Shown here piece after piece: positions 11,556-22,305 of a stretch of 64,000 nucleotides of DNA. The position numbers and the translations under genes were made by a program. Positions within the stretch are counted from its first letter, which is position 1; each line of letters opens with the position of its first letter. This DNA is from Letharia columbiana (taxonomy: Eukaryota; Ascomycota; Lecanoromycetes; Lecanorales; Parmeliaceae), in the NCBI RefSeq assembly GCF_014066305.1, contig NW_023501061.1:1-64000 (forward strand), given 5' to 3'. Under the pieces are notes generated by a model, which was not told where the DNA came from, made no database searches, and saw nothing but the letters and a program-made list of their open reading frames with translations.

Positions 11556-11617
11556 TCGAATTCACTGTTAGCATCACCTTGTGTTAAAACGTCTCATGAG
11601 GTTGTTGTAGCTATCAG
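11556..11617 (-). promoter_or_regulatory. Truncated 5' flank of the host-like gene
   Basis: Only about 60 bp of normal-composition sequence separates the start codon from the start of a family A repeat. Two ATGs at 11577 and 11574 open a 60-codon frame that is out of phase with the gene and overlaps its start. Translation from the chosen ATG would need a transcript starting between 11573 and 11556, leaky scanning, or an unseen 5' exon. Confidence 0.4.
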
Positions 11618-12102
11618 TATATATAAAAGAATAAGATAGGGCTGAGCTTGAAAACCTTGAATTTGTATGTGCAGCCAATTATTAATTCAGGGTTACTACG
11701 CTTTTTGGCTAGATATCGCGGGTAAACAAATTAGCGTCCGCAACCATTAAAATCTATTATCCTACTTTCTCATTTTAATCTTTTAATAACTTTACTATTT
11801 TCTATTAAAATTTTGAATTTTTTTTAAATTATAAAGCGTAGATTGCGCTTTTAAGTTTTTTAAGAATTCTAAAATTTAATCTTATAATTATTAAAAGATA
11901 AGGTATTTAAATATCGCTCATCAAAGATCGCTTAACAAAAGATCGCTTATTAAATTTACTCGATAGCCGAGAATCGGGGATAAAAGTCTCTATCGACTTT
12001 TGATAAGGGCTATAAGAGAAAGTTAATAGAGACTTTTATCCTCGACCCTCGAGCTCTAATTAAAAAAAAAATTATGAATTTAATTTATAGATCTTTACTC
12101 GT
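11618..12102 (+). repeat. Family A repeat, copy 3 (little-mutated 5' half)
   Basis: It starts TATATAAAAGAATAAGATAG and ends TTTACTCGT. Its first 140 bp still contain CpA/TpG (for example CTTGAATTTGTATGTGCAGC), making it the best copy for reading the ancestral start of family A. A near-perfect inverted repeat interrupts it at 11975-12049. Confidence 0.75.
11975..12049. repeat. Inverted repeat hairpin inside family A copy
   Basis: The arm GGGATAAAAGTCTCTATCG near 11978 is complementary to AATAGAGACTTTTATCCTCG near 12029, apart from RIP-type differences. Arms are about 26 bp with a loop of about 25 bp. Sequence on both sides continues family A. Confidence 0.7.
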
Positions 12103-12339
12103 TCTTAATATTAGAATAATAGACTAAGTCTACTCTAATCCTATCTCTAATTTCTTAATTATTAAGAAACGAAAAAGTTTTCGTATAAGTACTCTTCTCT
12201 TGAAAATAGAAAATTGAAATTTCAGGAATAACTTCTTAACGATAGATTATAATTCTCTAAAAATCTTATTATTACGAAAAAGTGTTATAAAGATTTAAAG
12301 ATTTAAATTTTAATATATTCTAGTAATATTAATATATTA

Positions 12340-12850
12340 ATAAGTAAAGATATATGAATTAAATTTATAGAGTTAAATTTTTCTAAGTTAAATCGAATTT
12401 TAGTCTTAGCTCTAAGTTAAATCGAACTCTAATCGCTTACTATACGTTTTTAATCTACTTTTACTATTATAAAATTAATTTAATCTATATAGTATATAGA
12501 TATATATATACGAAGAGAGGCGCGTTAAGATTTAATTAGAAAGATATATCGAGTATAAAGAATTAATTCGTAATAATTATCTATAAAAAATAGAGAAAGA
12601 TTATATTCTTATAATAAGAAGTATCGAAATATTAAAAAGAAATAAAGATAATATATTAATTAGTAATATAAATTTTATAATATCTTCTATCGTAGTAAAA
12701 TCTTTTAAATAATAAAATAGCTATTAAAGTAAGATATCGAATAATTTCAATTCGTTTAAATATATATTATTTAATATTTCTTCTATAGAGACTTAATTAA
12801 CTATAATTATTATAATAAATTCTTCTCTTATAATATTATTATAATAATAT
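12340..12850 (+). repeat. Family B repeat, copy 1
   Basis: It begins TAAGTAAAGATATATGAATT. Landmarks are AGTTAAATCGAACTCTAATCG, then ATACGAAGAGAGGCGCG, then ATCTTCTATCGTAGTAAAAT, ending TTTCTTCTATAGAG and running into family C-like sequence. No ORF survives. Confidence 0.65.
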
Positions 12851-12855
12851 ATTAT

Positions 12856-13272
12856 ACGAGTAAAGATCTATAAATTAAATTTATAATCATTTTTTTTTAA
12901 TTAGGGCTGTCGAGTAAATTTAATAAGCGATCTTTAATAAGCGGTCTTTAATAAGCGATCTTTAGTGAGCGATATTTGAATACCTTGCCTTTTAATAATT
13001 ATAAGACTAAATTTCGAAATTCTTAAAGCATTTAAAAGCGCAATCTACGCTCTATAATTTAAAAAAATAATCTTAAAATTTTAATAGAAAATAGTAAAGT
13101 TATTAAAGGGTTAAAAGTAGAGTAAGAGATTTTAATAATTGCGAACGCTAATTTATTTATCCGCGATAATTTAGTCGATTTAATTAAAGAGCGTAATAAC
13201 TCTAAATTTATAATTAGCTATATATATAAATTTAAGATTTTCTAACTTAACTCTATCTTATTCTTTTATATA
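12856..13272 (-). repeat. Family A repeat, copy 4
   Basis: It begins ACGAGTAAAGATCTATAAAT (complement of the family A end) and ends CTTATTCTTTTATATA (complement of the start). Family B copy 2 begins at the very next base. Confidence 0.7.
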
Positions 13273-13724
13273 AGTAAAGGCCTATAAATTAAATTTATAA
13301 AGTTGAATTTTTCATTTTTCTAAGTTAAATAAAGTTAGATTTTTCTAAGTTAAATGAAATTTTAGCTCTAGCTCTAAGTTAAATCGAACTCTAATCGCTT
13401 ACTATACGTTTTTAACCTACTTTCATTACTATAAAATTAATTTAATCTATATAATATATAGATATATATATACGAAGAGAGATGCGCTAATATTTAATTA
13501 GAAAGGTATATCGAGTATAAAGAATTAATTTATAATAATTATCTATAAAAAATAGAGAAAGATTATATTCTTATAGTAAGAAGTATTAAAATATCGAAAA
13601 GAAATAGAGATAACGTATTAATTAGTAGTGTGAATTTTATAATATCTTCTATCGTAGTAAAATTTTTCGATAATGAAATAGCTATAGATATCGAATAATT
13701 TTAATTCGTTTAAATATATATTAG
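13273..13724 (+). repeat. Family B repeat, copy 2
   Basis: It has the same landmarks in the same order as copy 1, starting AGTAAAGGCCTATAAATT. It abuts family A on the left and family C on the right. Confidence 0.65.
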
Positions 13725-14029
13725 AGAGTATATAACGCGAAATCTTAGAGAGCTAAGTCGTATTCTTAATATTAAGAGTCTTATTACCGCTTAATTTCTT
13801 CGTAATATTCTTTATATTTATCTATTATAATTTCTTCTCTTACTTCTTCTCTTATAAAGTATTAGATTAAGTAGCTAGCTAAGTAGTTAACTAAGTAAAT
13901 AATTAATATAACGTAGAATCTTAGAGAATTAAATCGTATTCTTAATAATAATAATCTTATTATCGCTTAATTTCTTCGTAGTATTCTTCGCATTTATCTA
14001 TTATAATTTCTTCTCTTACTTCTTAATAT
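13725..14029 (-). repeat. Family C repeat fragments (RIPed)
   Basis: Two degenerate units, each with ATCTTAGAGA..TAA, TTATYRCCGCTTAATTTCTTC and TTCGCATTTATCTATTATA. They are the complement of the un-RIPed unit at 50250-51060. Element D copy 1 inserted into this array at 14029. Confidence 0.65.
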
Positions 14030-16154
14030 TATTACGAGCGTATTCTTAATATATTACTTAGCTCTATAACTAGCGAGCCTTAATAGAAGATATCTTCTAC
14101 TATATTATATCTTCTTTCTATCTATATAGTTCGATAGCCTTATTATTCTTAATCTATCTTATCTATACTAATATTATATCTATACTAGTCTTAATATTAT
14201 AATAAGACTTCTTCGTATACCCCTCGGCGAAGAGAAATATAATTCAAGTATACTTCATTCGAATTAGCGAATGAATTTAAAGAAATACGCTAATAGAGGC
14301 TTTAGTAAGATATTAAGTTAAGCTATCGTATTTCTAGATAAGCTTATTAGACGAGTAACTCGATTTTAAAAAGTCTAACGAGATAGCGAAACGACCTCGT
14401 TAGAATAGTAGGCGAGGGATAAATAAGATATAAAGACTATTTATACGACTAGCGAATTAATAGTAGAAAGAAATCGTTATAAATTCTATATAGTAAGTCT
14501 ACTATAAGGGTAGTAAACGTATAATCTCTTTACTAAGTATATCGATAATATTATAATAAGTCTACTATAACGGCGATAGAAATAACCTCGAAATGATTAC
14601 GATTCGATCTCTTTACTAAGTATATCGATAATATATATAATAAGCCTATTATTAAATAATATTTAATATATTTAATTCTTTTCTTATCTCTTTATAAAAT
14701 CTACGAATTAATAAGTATATAAGTTTACGAAAGTAATCTATATTAGTTAGATTATTAGCTATTAAGTACTCGCTATAATAGCTTAGATAAGTAAGTCTAT
14801 AGAATATTAGCAGTTGAAGCGATAAGCTTATAAGGCGAATAAATATAATAAATAGCACTACGAAGTAAGATAGTTATAAGTTAAGGTAAAGAATAAAATA
14901 AAGAATAAACTTAATAGTAAGAGTATAAGAGATATAGAGTAAATCTACATCTACAAATCTGAAAAGTTTCTACTAAATTTCAAATTGCTAATCTTGCGAA
15001 TAGGACTAAAATTAAGAATTCCGTCGATTTAGCAACTATCTTAAAAATTAGCTAAAATTCCGCCGATTTAATAACTATCTTAATCTTTTTCGCTAGTTCT
15101 ATTAGTTTAGTAGTAATATATATAAAAAAAGAAAAGTTCTAATAATCGACGTTATGACGGTAAGATTCTACGATAATAAGTATTAATATTAACTTAAATT
15201 TAACTATAGAATTAGATAATTTAATAAAATTAGTTATATAGATAATACTCTAATATAGCGTATAATAATATATATATTAATAATAATATATATTAATATT
15301 ATATATACTTCGTATATAGAATAGTACTTACTTAGAGTATATTAGAGTATATTACGTAAAATTTTTAAAGTTATTAAAATTTTTTTAAAGTTACTAAACT
15401 AATAGAATTAGCGAAAAGAGTTAGATATAGATAAAGTTTACTTAATAAACTAAATTATACTAAATCGTACTTATAATATAAACTCGGCGAAAATCGTATA
15501 GAAAGAAACTTTTCAGATTTGCAGATCTATAGTAAAGCTTCTAGATTAGGCTGCTAATAGATATTAGAGAATAATATATATATACGTTAGATTTTCTTTA
15601 ATTCTATTAATAGACTTAATAATAAGAGTATAAGAGATATAGAGTAAATCTATAGTAAAGCTCTTAGGCTAGACTATTAGTAGATATTAAAGGCGAAAAA
15701 AGTAAAGGACTATAATAAGAAGATTAGATAAGAAGAAGAACTCGAAGAATCTTACTAGCACGTAGATAAGATATAGACTATATCTTCGAGATCTCTATAG
15801 AGTAACTATAGTAGATATAGTATAGTTAAGATTAATATACGATCTAGTAATATTACTATACCTCGATAAAATCCTCTTTAATTAAGATCTATAGAGACTA
15901 TAAATATTTAAAGATATAAGATAAGTAATAGACCTATATCTCCGATCTATCAGCCATGAGAGCCATAGCTATTTGAGAGGGAGGGGTAGTATTACGAGCG
16001 TATTCTTAATATATTACTTAGCTCTATAGCTAGCGAGCCTTAATAGAAGATATCCTCTACTATATTATATCTTCTTTCTATCTATATAATTCGATAGTCT
16101 TATTATTCTAATTCTATTACATCTATATTAATATTATATCTATATTAATTCTAA
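14030..16154 (+). mobile_element. Element D copy 1: non-autonomous LTR retrotransposon
   Basis: LTRs lie at 14030-14196 and 15990-16154, starting TATTACGAGCG and ending TTAATA or CTAATA. The 5-bp target duplication AATAT is at 14025-14029 and 16155-16159. A polypurine tract, GAGAGGGAGGGGTAG, immediately precedes the right LTR. The interior shows no gag, RT or integrase motif. It is interrupted by the inverted-repeat element E at 14948-15526, with the interrupted sequence CTATAGTAAAGCTC resuming afterwards. LTR sequence ties it to the chromovirus at 4262-7687, which could have supplied proteins in trans. That is inference from LTR similarity. Confidence 0.85.
14948..15526 (+). mobile_element. 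Element E copy 1: inverted-repeat (MITE-like) element
   Basis: Ends are CATCTACAAATCTGAAAAG and its complement CTTTTCAGATTTGCAGAT, giving terminal inverted repeats of about 18-20 bp. CTA flanks both sides (14945-14947 and 15527-15529), a possible 3-bp target duplication. No transposase motif is visible in the 579 bp. It sits inside element D. Confidence 0.75.
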
Positions 16155-16159
16155 TAAAT

Positions 16160-16247
16160 ATAATAGAGATAATAAGCTAAATTATAGTAATATTCTTCGC
16201 TTACTAAGTAATAATTTAATATAGAATCGTAAAGAGTATATAATATA
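16160..16247 (-). repeat. Family C fragment between two D elements
   Basis: The 88-bp piece AATAGAGATAATAAG.. to GAGTATATAATATA is ordinary family C sequence. It separates D copy 1 from D copy 2, which therefore inserted independently into the same array. Confidence 0.7.
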
Positions 16248-17756
16248 TATTACGAGCGTACTCTTAATATATTACTTAGCTCTTAGCTCTATAACTAGCG
16301 AGTCTTAACGAAGATATTTTCTATTATATTATATCTTCTTTCTATATATATAATTCGATAGCCTTATTATTCTTATTCTATCTTACTTATATTAATATCG
16401 TATCTATACTAGTTCTAATATTATAATAAGACTCCTTCGTATACTCGACGAAGAGAAACTTAAACGGATATACTCGAGGATAGTAGAGTTACTAAATAGC
16501 TATTAAATATTTTACTTTCTACTCGAAGTAAGCGATCGAGCTTAATAAAGAAAACGCTAAATATTTCTATTATATAGAAGTCTTATTATATATTTAAATT
16601 ATAAACTATTTATATTATTCGAAAGAATCTATATTAGATAGTCTCTATTATTAACGATAGTTTAATTTATTAAAAAACGAGTCCCCTCCATCGAATATAA
16701 GAAATCCTTCTCCGCTCCGCATCGATCTCTCCGCTCCGTTCTTACCTATATTTAATATATCATAAATTCTTTAAATCCACCTATATCAACACTAAGATAT
16801 CTCCCTCCGCATCGCCGATCACCTACTCTTATCTTACATACGACGACCTATATAACAAACAAACACTATCTTATAAATACCCCCCATATACCACAGTAAG
16901 CCTGCTATAAGGGCAGCAAACGTATGACCTCTTTACTGAGTATGTCGACAATATAGTGAGCCTACTGCAATGACGACGGGAACAGCCCCGAAACGACTAC
17001 GATTCGACCTCTTCACTGAGCATGTCGACAACACACATAGTGAAGCCTGCTACCAAATGGCATTCAACACATTCGATTCTTATCACCTACCTCCCTACTA
17101 AACCCTACGAATCGACAACTGCAAATGAGTTGAGATAAAGGATGGAATGGAGGATGGACTTGATGGCAAGAGCATGGGCACAGGGCAAATCTATAGTGAA
17201 GCTCTTAGGCCAGGCTGCCAACAGGTGTTGGAGGATAACATGCATGCGTTGGATTTTCTTCAATTCTACCGAAGGACTATGGCAAGAAGACTGGGTAAGG
17301 AGAAGAACTCGGAGAATCTTGCTGGCACGCAGGCAAGATGTGGACTACATCTCCGGGATCTCTGCAGAGTAACATGGCAGGCATAGCACAGTCAAGACCA
17401 ATATGCGATCCGGTAAAACCTCGGATAAACCATCCGATGTTCGACTGCTACCGCTACACCTCGGCAAATCGTCTCCGGTCGAGGCCTACAGGGGCTATGG
17501 ATGTTTGGAGACACAGGGCAAGCAATGGGCGTGCATCTCCGGTCTACCAGCCATGGGGGCTATAGCTATTGAGAGGGGGGGGTAGTGTTACGAGCGTACC
17601 CTTAACACACCACTCAGCCCTCAGCCCTATGGCTAGCGGGCCTTGGCGGAGGCATTCCCTACTATATCATGCCTCCTTCCCATACATAGTTCGATAGCCT
17701 TATTATCCTCGTTCTACCTCACCTATACTAATATCGCACCTATGCTAGTTCTAATA
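16248..17756 (+). mobile_element. Element D copy 2: least-mutated non-autonomous LTR element
   Basis: LTRs lie at 16248-16420 and 17586-17756. The right LTR keeps the ancestral TGTTACGAGCG start. Target duplication ATATA/ATATG is at 16243-16247 and 17757-17761, differing by one RIP-type change. A polypurine tract, GAGAGGGGGGGGTAG, is at 17571-17585. From about 16880 to the end the sequence is nearly RIP-free. The interior has short ORFs in all plus frames. The 79-codon frame at 17147-17386 (..QVLEDNMHALDFLQFYRR..) can be partly aligned with RIPed copy 1, but no known gag or pol motif appears. Repeated GACCTCTTYACTGAGYATGTCGACAA occurs at about 16928 and 17008. Confidence 0.85.
17586..17756 (+). 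repeat. Right LTR of element D copy 2 (reference LTR)
   Basis: It starts TGTTACGAGCGTACCC, contains GGCTAGCGGGCCTTGGCGGA, and ends GCTAGTTCTAATA. It is the least-mutated LTR of this family and the best comparator for 7524-7687. Confidence 0.8.
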
Positions 17757-18480
17757 ATATGAGATCTTAAAGAGCTAAGTCGTATTCTTAATACTAAAAG
17801 TCTTATTATCGCTTAGTTTCTTTATAATATTCTTCGCATTTATCTATTATAGTTTCTTCTCTTATTTCTTAATATAGTAAGAATAATAGACTACGTTATA
17901 GTAATATTCTTTACTTACTAAGTAGTAATTTAATATAAAATCGTAGAGAGTATATAATATAGAATCTTAAAGAGCTAAGCCGTATTCTTAATACTAAGAA
18001 TCTTATTATCGCTTAGTTTCTTTATAATATTCTTCGCATTTATCTATTATAGTTTCTTCTCTTACTTCTTAATATAGTAAGAATAATAGACTAAGTTATA
18101 GTAATATTCTTTACTTACTAAGTAATAATTTAATATAAAATCGTAGAGAGTATATAATATAAGATCTTAAAGAGCTAAGTTTATTCTTAGTACTAAGAAT
18201 CTTATTATCGCTTAGTTTCTTCGTAATATTCTTCGTATTTATCTATTATAGTTTCTTCTCTTACTTCTTAATATAGTAGAGATAATAAACTAAGTTATAG
18301 TAATATTCTTCGCTTACTAAGTAATAATTTAATATAAAATCGTAGAGAGTATATAATATAAGATCTTAAAGAGCTAAGCCGTATTCTTAATATTAAGAGT
18401 CTTATTATCGCTTAATTTCTTTATAGTATTCTTTATATTTACTTACTATATTAACTTCTCTTATATTAATTAAATAGATT
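17757..18480 (-). repeat. Family C tandem array, 200-bp period
   Basis: The motif ATCTTAAAGAGCTAAG recurs at 17764, 17964, 18164 and 18363, so the period is 199-200 bp over four units. All units are RIPed. On the minus strand the ancestral unit corresponds to the partly open coding repeat at 50250-51060. Confidence 0.85.
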
Positions 18481-18589
18481 AATATAAGATTATAAAGAGT
18501 AGATCTATTATATTACTACTATTAATAACTATCTTCGTAATATTCTTCGTAATATTCTTCGTATTCGTCTATTATAGATTCTTCTCTTA

Positions 18590-19540
18590 TTTAACTAAGT
18601 ACGAGAATATTAAGAATAAATATATTTATATTAATAAAATTAGTAGAATTAATAAAATAATAAAAGAAGAATAATTATATAAATAGATGAAAGAATTATT
18701 ATTTAATCTCGAACGCGTTTAATATAATTATTATATTTTTAAAAGCTTCTTCTTAACGATATTTAGAATCTAATATATATTAAGAGACTTTAAAATAGAA
18801 TAGAGAAGAAAGACGCGTTTTAAGAGATAGTATCGCTAGGTTAAAAGGTACTATCGCTAACTTAAGAGAAGTATATAGAGAAGAATATATTCGTTCGAGC
18901 TCTTTTTAAGGGTCTTTTAACGCGTTTATAAATAGTAATAAATAGCTATTAAACTCGCTTACGGCCTCGATTATTAGTAGTAATAAATTCGTCGAGAAAT
19001 AATCTAAGAGCGTTAATAGAGGCTTTAAGAGGCGAGTAAAAGGGATATATATATCTAAAACGTTAAGTAATCTTTAAGTAAGAAATATCGAAGATAATTA
19101 TATTTATATTAATAGAATTAATAGAATTAATAGAATTAATAGAATAATAAAAGAAGAATAATTATATAAATAGATAAAAGGATTATTATCTAATTTCGAA
19201 CGCGTCTAGTATTATTACTATAATTATTATATTTAAATATTTATTTAATCTATTAATAGTAAATTAAACTTTATAATTTTTATAGCGTTAGAAAGTATAA
19301 AGTAAGTTTTATAATTTAAGAAATTATAAAGTAACTATATATATCGTAAGCTAAGTACTTTAAAGTATAAAACTTCTATATATAAATTTTTAATAAGAAA
19401 AGCGCGAGAGAGCTATTAAGCTAATTTAGCCGATCTAATTAAAAAGCGTAGCGAATCTAAATTTATAATTAACTATATATATAAATTTAAGATTTTTAAA
19501 TTTAGCTCTATCTTATTCTTTTATATATACTAATATATTA
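18590..19540 (+). repeat. Family J repeat, copy 1
   Basis: A unit of roughly 950 bp with TTTTTAAGGGTCTTTTAACGCG, GGCCTCGATTATTAGTAGTA and a (TTAATAGAA)n stretch. It ends with about 140 bp that are the complement of the family A start (CTATCTTATTCTTTTATATA). No coding motif was recognised. Confidence 0.6.
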
Positions 19541-19711
19541 ATTAATATAATAAAAATAATAGATTAAGTTATAATAATATTCTTCGCTTACTAAGTAATA
19601 ATTTAATATAAAATCGAAGAGAGTATATAATATAGGATTTTAAAGAGTTAAGTCGTATTCTTAATAATAATAATCTTATTACCGCTTAATTTCTCCGTAG
19701 TATTCTTCGTA
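19541..19711 (-). repeat. Family C fragment, left of element D copy 3
   Basis: RIPed family C sequence with AAGTAATAATTTAATATAAAA and CGCTTAATTTCTCCGTAGTA. It is the insertion target of D copy 3. Confidence 0.6.
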
Positions 19712-19716
19712 ATATT

Positions 19717-21288
19717 TATTAGAACTAGTATAGATACGATATTAGTATAAGTAAGATAGATAGAATAATAAGGCTATCGAATTATATAGATGAAAAGAAG
19801 ATATAATATAATAGAGGATATCTTCGTTAAGACTCGCTAGCTATAGAGCTGAGGAATATATTAAGAGTACGCTTATAATACTACCCTTCTCTCTTAAATA
19901 GCCATAGCCTCTATAGCTGATAGATCGAAGATACACGCTTATCGCTTATCCTATATCTTTAAACATTTATAATTCGTATAGGCCTCGATTAAAGAAGATT
20001 TGCCGAGGTATAGTAATATTATCGAGTCGTATATTAATCTTAACTATACTATATCTATATTATTCTCTAGAGATTCTAAAGATATAGCCACATCTTATCT
20101 ACGTATTAGTAAGATTCTTCGAGTTCTTCTTCTTATCCAGTCTTCTTATTATAATTCTTTACTTTTTTCGCCTTTAATACCTACTAGCAGTCTAGCCTAA
20201 GAGCTTTACTATAGATTTACCTTACGTCTCTTATACTCTTATTATTAAGTTCATCGATAGAATTAAAGAAAATTTAACGTATATATATATTATCCTTTAA
20301 TACCTATTGATAGTCTAGCCTAGAAGCTTTACTATAGATTTACCCTATATCTCTCATACTCTTATTATTAAGTTTATCCTTTATTTTATCTTCTTTACCT
20401 TAACTTATAGCTATCTTACTTCGTAGTGCTATTTATTATATTTATTCGCTTTATAAGCCTATCGCTTCGACTATCGATCTTATATACTCGCTTCGACTAT
20501 TAATATCTCGTAAACCTATCTATTCTAAGCTATTAGTTTTATATATTCGTCTTAAGCTATTATAGCGAGTACTTAGTAGCTAACGATTTAACTAATATAG
20601 ATAACTTTCGTAACTTAAGTACTTATCGATTCGCGGGATTTAATAGAGAGATAGAGAAAGAATCGAATATATTAATATTAAATGCTATTTAATAGTAGAC
20701 TTACTATATATATTATCGATATACTTAATAAAGAGATCGAATCGTAATCGTATTACCGGGTTTGTTCCCGTCGTCATTGTAGTAGGCTCACTATAGTATA
20801 GGGTGTTTTAATAAGTTCTTTTCGATTCGCTAATCCTACGAATAGTTTAGCGATACTTTATTTCTTCTACTATTTAGAGACCGTTTCGTTATATCGAAAC
20901 GAATTACTTATTTAATAGATTAATCTAAGAATACGATATCTTAAGTTTTTATCTTAATCTTAATCGATTATAATATTTTAATCTTAAATTAATATCTTAA
21001 TAAAGCCTTTATTAGCGCGTTTATTTATTAACTATTTATTCGCTAATTTAAATAAGCGTAAGTATATATTAATTAACTCGTATATATTTCTCTTCGTCGA
21101 ATATATAAAGAAGTTTTATTATAATATTAGAATTAGTATAAATACGATACTAGTATAGATAAGATAGATAGAATAATAAGGCTATCGAATTATATAGATG
21201 AAAAGAAGATATAATATAGTAGAGAATATCTTCGTTAAGGCTCGCTAGTTATAGAGCTAAGTAATATATTAAGAATACGCTCGTAATA
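19717..21288 (-). mobile_element. Element D copy 3 (inverted orientation)
   Basis: The 164-bp LTRs lie at 19717-19880 and 21125-21288, read as TATTACGAGCG.. on the minus strand. The complement of the polypurine tract, CTACCCTTCTCTCTTA, follows the left LTR at 19881. Flanks are ATATT (19712-19716) and CTATT (21289-21293), matching at 4 of 5 positions. The interior is collinear with copies 1 and 2, including the twice-repeated ..ACTTACTATA..CGATATACTTAATAAAGAGATCGAA segment. The 66-codon ORF at 20000-20200 is antisense to the element and appears to be chance. Confidence 0.75.
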
Positions 21289-21293
21289 CTATT

Positions 21294-22305
21294 CTCCGTA
21301 TTTATCTATTATAGTTTCTTCTCTTACTTCTTCTCTTTTAAGAGTTTTTTAACGCGTTTATAAGTAGTAATAGCTAACTATTAAACTCGCTTATAGCCTC
21401 GATTACTAGTAATAGCGAATTCGTTAAGAGATAGTCTAGAGACGTTAGTAAGAAGTTTAAAAGACGAATAAAAGAAATATATATCTTAAATATTTAGTAA
21501 TATTTAAACGAGAGATATCGAGAGCGAATATATTTATAATTAGTAGATTAGTAGAATTATAGAAAAAATATAATTAAAATAAAATAATAAAGAATAAATA
21601 GAAGAGAAAGACGCGTTTTAAAAGATAGTATCGCTAGATTAAAAGATATTATCGCTAATTTAAAAGAAATCTATAAAAGAGAATATATTTATTTAAACTC
21701 TTTTTAAGAGTTTTTTAACGCGTTTATAAGTAGTAATAGATAGCTATTAAGCTCGCTTATAGCCTCGATTATTAATAATAGCGAATTTATTAAGAGATAA
21801 TTTAAGAATATTAGTAAGGGATTTAAAAGATAGATAAAAGAAATATAAACTTAAAGCGTTTAATAACATTTCCGCGAGAGATATTAAGAATAATTATAAT
21901 TATATTAATAAATTAATAGAATAATAAAAGAAGTATAATTATATAAATAAATAAAAGAATTATTATTCGATTCTAGACGCGTCTAATATAACTATTATAA
22001 CTATTATATTTAAATATCTATTTAATCTATTAATAGTAAGTTAAACTTTATAATTTTTATATTATTAGAAAGCGTAAACTAAGCTCTATAATTTACGAAA
22101 TTATAAAGTAATAGCGTCTATAGGAAGCTAATTATTTTAGAGTATAAAACTTCTATATATAAATTTTTAATAAGAAAGCTCGAGAGAGCTAGCGGGCTAA
22201 TTTAGTCGATCTAATTAAAGAGCGTAGTAACTTTAAATTTATAATTAACTATATATATAAATTTAAGATTTTCTAATTTAGTTCTATCTTATTCTTTTAT
22301 ATATA
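21294..22305 (+). repeat. Family J repeat, copy 2 (with duplicated start)
   Basis: The TTTTTTAACGCGTTTATAAG block occurs at about 21346 and again near 21710, so a J fragment is followed by a full J unit. The unit ends, like copy 1, with the complement of the family A start. Confidence 0.6.

Noticed and set aside
10417..11571. Other short ORFs on both strands in the host-like gene region
   Set aside because: They are out-of-frame shadows of the spliced gene 10340-11555. The joined frame with the branch-site intron explains the region better.
14652..14858. 68-codon minus-strand ORF
   Set aside because: It lies inside the RIPed interior of element D and has low-complexity Ile/Leu content. No equivalent frame in copies 2 or 3.
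17142..17585. ORFs of 60-79 codons in element D copy 2
   Set aside because: Three overlapping frames, none with a gag, RT or other motif. Only weak alignment with the RIPed copies supports coding.
20000..20200. 66-codon plus-strand ORF
   Set aside because: Antisense to element D copy 3 and not conserved in the other D copies.
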